This document shows positions 61,111-64,000 of a stretch of 64,000 bases of DNA, one piece after another (position 1 is the first letter of the stretch; each line of letters begins with the position of its first letter). The notes beneath the pieces are model-generated. The model was not told where the DNA came from. It ran no database searches and was given only the letters and a program-made list of their open reading frames with translations. A program made the translations under genes and the position numbers. Origin of the DNA: Scatophagus argus (taxonomy: Eukaryota; Chordata; Actinopteri; Scatophagidae). The stretch covers positions 752,501 to 816,500 of the forward strand of contig NC_058512.1 of the NCBI RefSeq assembly GCF_020382885.2. Direction: 5' to 3'.

Positions 61111-64000
61111 CCCAGCAGTCCGTCTTTGTCCAGCGCTTCACGTCCAGTGGCCGTTTTGTGCTCAGCAGCGGAGCTAATGAAGCAGCTTGAGGCTAACGTT
61201 AACTACTGAAACAGTTAGCTTAAGTTAGCCAAAGGAAAACTCAGAAATACTCATTTACAAATACTTCAGTGCGAGTACTGTTAAAGCTCCAGCGTTGGGA
61301 GTGTTGTTTAGGTAAAAGTACACAAGTATACAGCACCAAAAGTGAAGGTACACAATGCAGTAAAACGTCTCAGCGTTGGTCTTAAATATTCTGTTAGTAC
61401 TTTATGATACTTCAATAGCATGTAGTATCTGTATCTGTTCAGTAAACGTAGTACAAGTAAAATTCCTGCATTCAAACTGTACCACACGCTGCTGAAGTAC
61501 TTGAGTAGTATTATCAGCAAAAATGTACTTAAACTTTTTTTTTTTCCAAACTCCAAACGTTAAAAGCTGATCAGCAGATTCAGACTTCACACTACAGTAA
61601 AAGTATCCACTTTGAGCAAACTTGAGGTACTTGTACTTCCATTTTATGCTACTTTCTACTTCATGTCCACTGCATTTTATTTGTCAGTTGTTGTTTCTTT
61701 TTTGGTTGAGGTTTTTCACACCAAAACTTTGACGGGCGCAGAGTACAAACCACCAGCTGCATGGAAACACAAATCATAACTGGAATTTAACCGTCACTCG
61801 AGGTACATTTTGCTGGTGATACTTTGTGCTTTGACTTTGTCTTGTAGTTATTGCAGTATTCTCTGGAGTTCATGCTGAGACAGTCCTGAGCTGTTGGCAG
61901 GTCCTCGTCCTGAAGCCTCAGTCTGGGCTTCGTTCTGGCAGCTCTGAGGTTAACGAGGCCGTCGCAGTGATCCGGCAGTAATCTGCTAAATCGTGGTGTC
62001 GGGCTGAAATATGTGGAGCGTACATGAGGAGTCTGACTCACTTTTGCTCTCAGCCTTCCCATAGCGAAGTATCCTGCACTACGAAGGCCCCCAGTCCGCT
62101 GCCCCATCCTCTAAACCACCTCCCCTTACTGCCCTCGAGACCTGTAAACAAACTCCCTACGAGCTTCTACCTCCAGACCAGCACGGCCTCTTCCTGTTTG
62201 GGGCTCGCTGCATGCTGTTTTCCAGCTCGGGTGGATGGATTTCTGGGTGGTGGGTGGTGCAGCAACAGTATTCGGAGCTGCCAGCCTGCTGCAGAATGTG
62301 GTGTGTAGGTGAGGGCTTCAGCACAGGAAGTTAAAGCGAGGGGGTGGAGGAGAGAGACAGAAGTCACTTATTAAAAGCTGAGAAACAGTGTTGGAGTGGA
62401 CTGACAGGAAGTAGCTCACCTCGTGCACGTGGGGAAGATCCGGAGCATCCAGTGCAGTCTGATCCCTGATCAGTTCACCTGCGTACTGGTCTGTAGGGGC
62501 GAGACAGGAGATCAGAGGATCAGAGGAGGTTCATGTCGTCACGGTGACACAGGCAGCGATAAAACTTTGTCTTGCTCGTGGTTTCATGAATGGTTTCACA
62601 TCAGGTGGAAAAAAATCTCCCTTCAGTTCACTGACTTATTTTGAAATTTGCTTTTGACGTGAGCTTCTTGTGTCTTTTGACGTGAACTTCTTGTGTCTGC
62701 GCTGCCTGGTTGATGCTCACTGCAGTTATTGTTTTCCTCTTTGTTAAAGTTGAGCAGCAGCTCATTCTGTCTTAATGTACACATTTAGAGGCCTGAGTTG
62801 AGGCCTGAAGTGGTCGATGATGTCACAGTATCGGTGGTCGGTCCACCACTTTGCTCCAAGCTTTAGTTGTGTTAAAGATCCTTTAAATGATTTCATAAAG
62901 TTGATAAAGTGACAAAGACGGGCCGAACTGAACTGCGCTGACCTTGGATTTCTCTTCGTGTTCCCCGTCAACCATTAACTGAACGTGAACTTTTCCTGGG
63001 TTTCCTTGCTGTCTGTGGGAGCAAATTGTTGTTCTATGTTGGCAACTTTTTCCAGTTTTCTGACTTTTCACTGATGAATGGAAAAATAACCTTCAGTTGG
63101 ACTAATGATGAAAACACGACTCAGAGCCTGATGTGCTGGGAGACGCTGGTGGACAAACAGTTTCTGAATGTTCCTGATGTCCCGAGTTCGGTCGCAGCTG
63201 TCAGGCTGCAGGATGCTGGCTGTTGGACGTGTTGTTGTGCGGGATGGAGGACGGAGGACGTCGGGTTTCCCTTTGAACGAGCTCAGCGAGTGTGACACAT
63301 TATCACGTCTTCATAAAGCAGAACACTCCTCACACACGCACGCTTGTCTCAGGTTTGTGTGTGCGGAACGAGGCTGAAGGACAGACACTGTATAATGAGA
63401 TGACTCAGCTCGTGTCCTCTGCGACGTCCTGCAGACGAGCTGAAGGCCCTCTGATGTCCCGTAAGACGACGAGCGTCCTGCTGATGTCCTCTGCTGCTCC
63501 TTCAGTCTTCAGGTTGTTGCTCACAATAATCCTGCAGTGAAAACCAAACACTCAGTCCCTTAATGGAGGAAAACGATGGAAAAACCTAATGGAAAACGTC
63601 TGTTGATATCCTGCTCTTGTGTTTGAGTTATGAACCGGTGGTCAGACTGTTTTTGTCCCTCCTCAGCTCCCATATAAAGCTGCTGTATTGACCGGAGGAG
63701 TTTCACACCGTCATGGTGACACAGGCAGCAAATGGTGTTTGCTTTAGGCCTGCGTGTGTGATTTACCGCCACACTGTTTTCTTTGACGCACCACAGATAT
63801 TCAGTAGTGACAGGTGAGCTGAAGGGGGGAGGCGGGGGGGTCGTGGGTGAGTCTGTGGTTGCCGCATCACCGTGTCTACACCTGCTCTGACAAACAGCTG
63901 CACAGGTGTGAGCAGGTCGCGCTGCTGGTTTTGTTTGCTTTAACACCTTTGAGATGATTTGTTGATTTAAGAAACATGAATCAGCAGATTGTAACCGAAG
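61111..64000. other. Gene-free stretch, perhaps first intron of the gene at 60.6 kb
   Basis: No supported coding exon. Around 61230-61680 the sequence is rich in AAGTAC/GTACTT-type words, which looks like a decayed repeat. The frame at 63560-63946 (-) has no recognisable domain. TTCACACCGTCATGGTGACACAGGCAGC at 63.7 kb resembles TCATGTCGTCACGGTGACACAGGCAGC at 62.53 kb, a short internal duplication or shared repeat. Confidence 0.45.

Overview
The window looks like nuclear DNA from a ray-finned fish, probably a percomorph teleost. The genes are split by GT-AG introns into exons of 29 to 451 bp. Two of them, the NPY Y8-type receptor and a MARCHF5-like ligase, are types I associate with fish. The spaces between genes carry CA/TG microsatellites, tRNA-headed SINEs, decayed LINE and Tc1 pieces and LTR-like repeats, as in fish genomes. 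Nothing resembles a bacterium, plasmid, phage or CRISPR locus. The species assignment is inference.

Four protein-coding genes were assembled exon by exon from translation and splice sites. (1) 27120-30027, +: a neuropeptide Y receptor of the Y1/Y4/Y8 group, probably Y8b, 382 aa in four coding exons. (2) 39191-43506, -: actr1b, beta-centractin (ARP1), 376 aa in 11 coding exons. (3) 45157-47445, +: a MARCHF5-like mitochondrial E3 ubiquitin ligase, 288 aa in 6 coding exons. (4) 49359-52076, +: kctd9, 388 aa in 11 coding exons. actr1b and marchf5l lie head to head, 1.65 kb apart from start codon to start codon; kctd9 follows marchf5l on the same strand.

Layout. 1-11.7 kb is gene-free, with an LTR-like element at 1.4-1.9 kb and a 0.75-kb polypurine tract at 10.05-10.8 kb. 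11.7-12.03 kb looks like a promoter and 5' exon; it may belong to the receptor 15 kb downstream. 12-27 kb is intron or intergenic sequence with LINE, Tc1 and SINE remnants. 27-31.2 kb is the receptor gene. 31.2-37.3 kb is intergenic, with a second copy of the LTR-like element. 37.3-43.85 kb is actr1b with a long 3' UTR. 44.3-48.75 kb is marchf5l. 49.17-53.63 kb is kctd9. 53.6-60.5 kb is gene-free. 60.56-61.04 kb is a CpG-rich block that looks like the first exon of a gene running off the right edge.

These genes do not form one pathway: a peptide GPCR, a dynactin filament subunit, a mitochondrial ubiquitin ligase and a putative CUL3 adaptor. What links them is conserved synteny. Their human relatives lie mainly on chromosomes 8 and 10, two members of the chromosome set tied to the NPY-receptor family, which supports calling the receptor Y8. 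No wholly new system is evident. The points most worth a second look are the split coding region of the receptor, UG repeats abutting several kctd9 splice acceptors, a perfect 20-bp hairpin carrying AATAAA on both strands, GTTAGC/AGCTAA-rich stretches near the start sites, and a matched pair of LTR-like elements with the same flanking pentamer.
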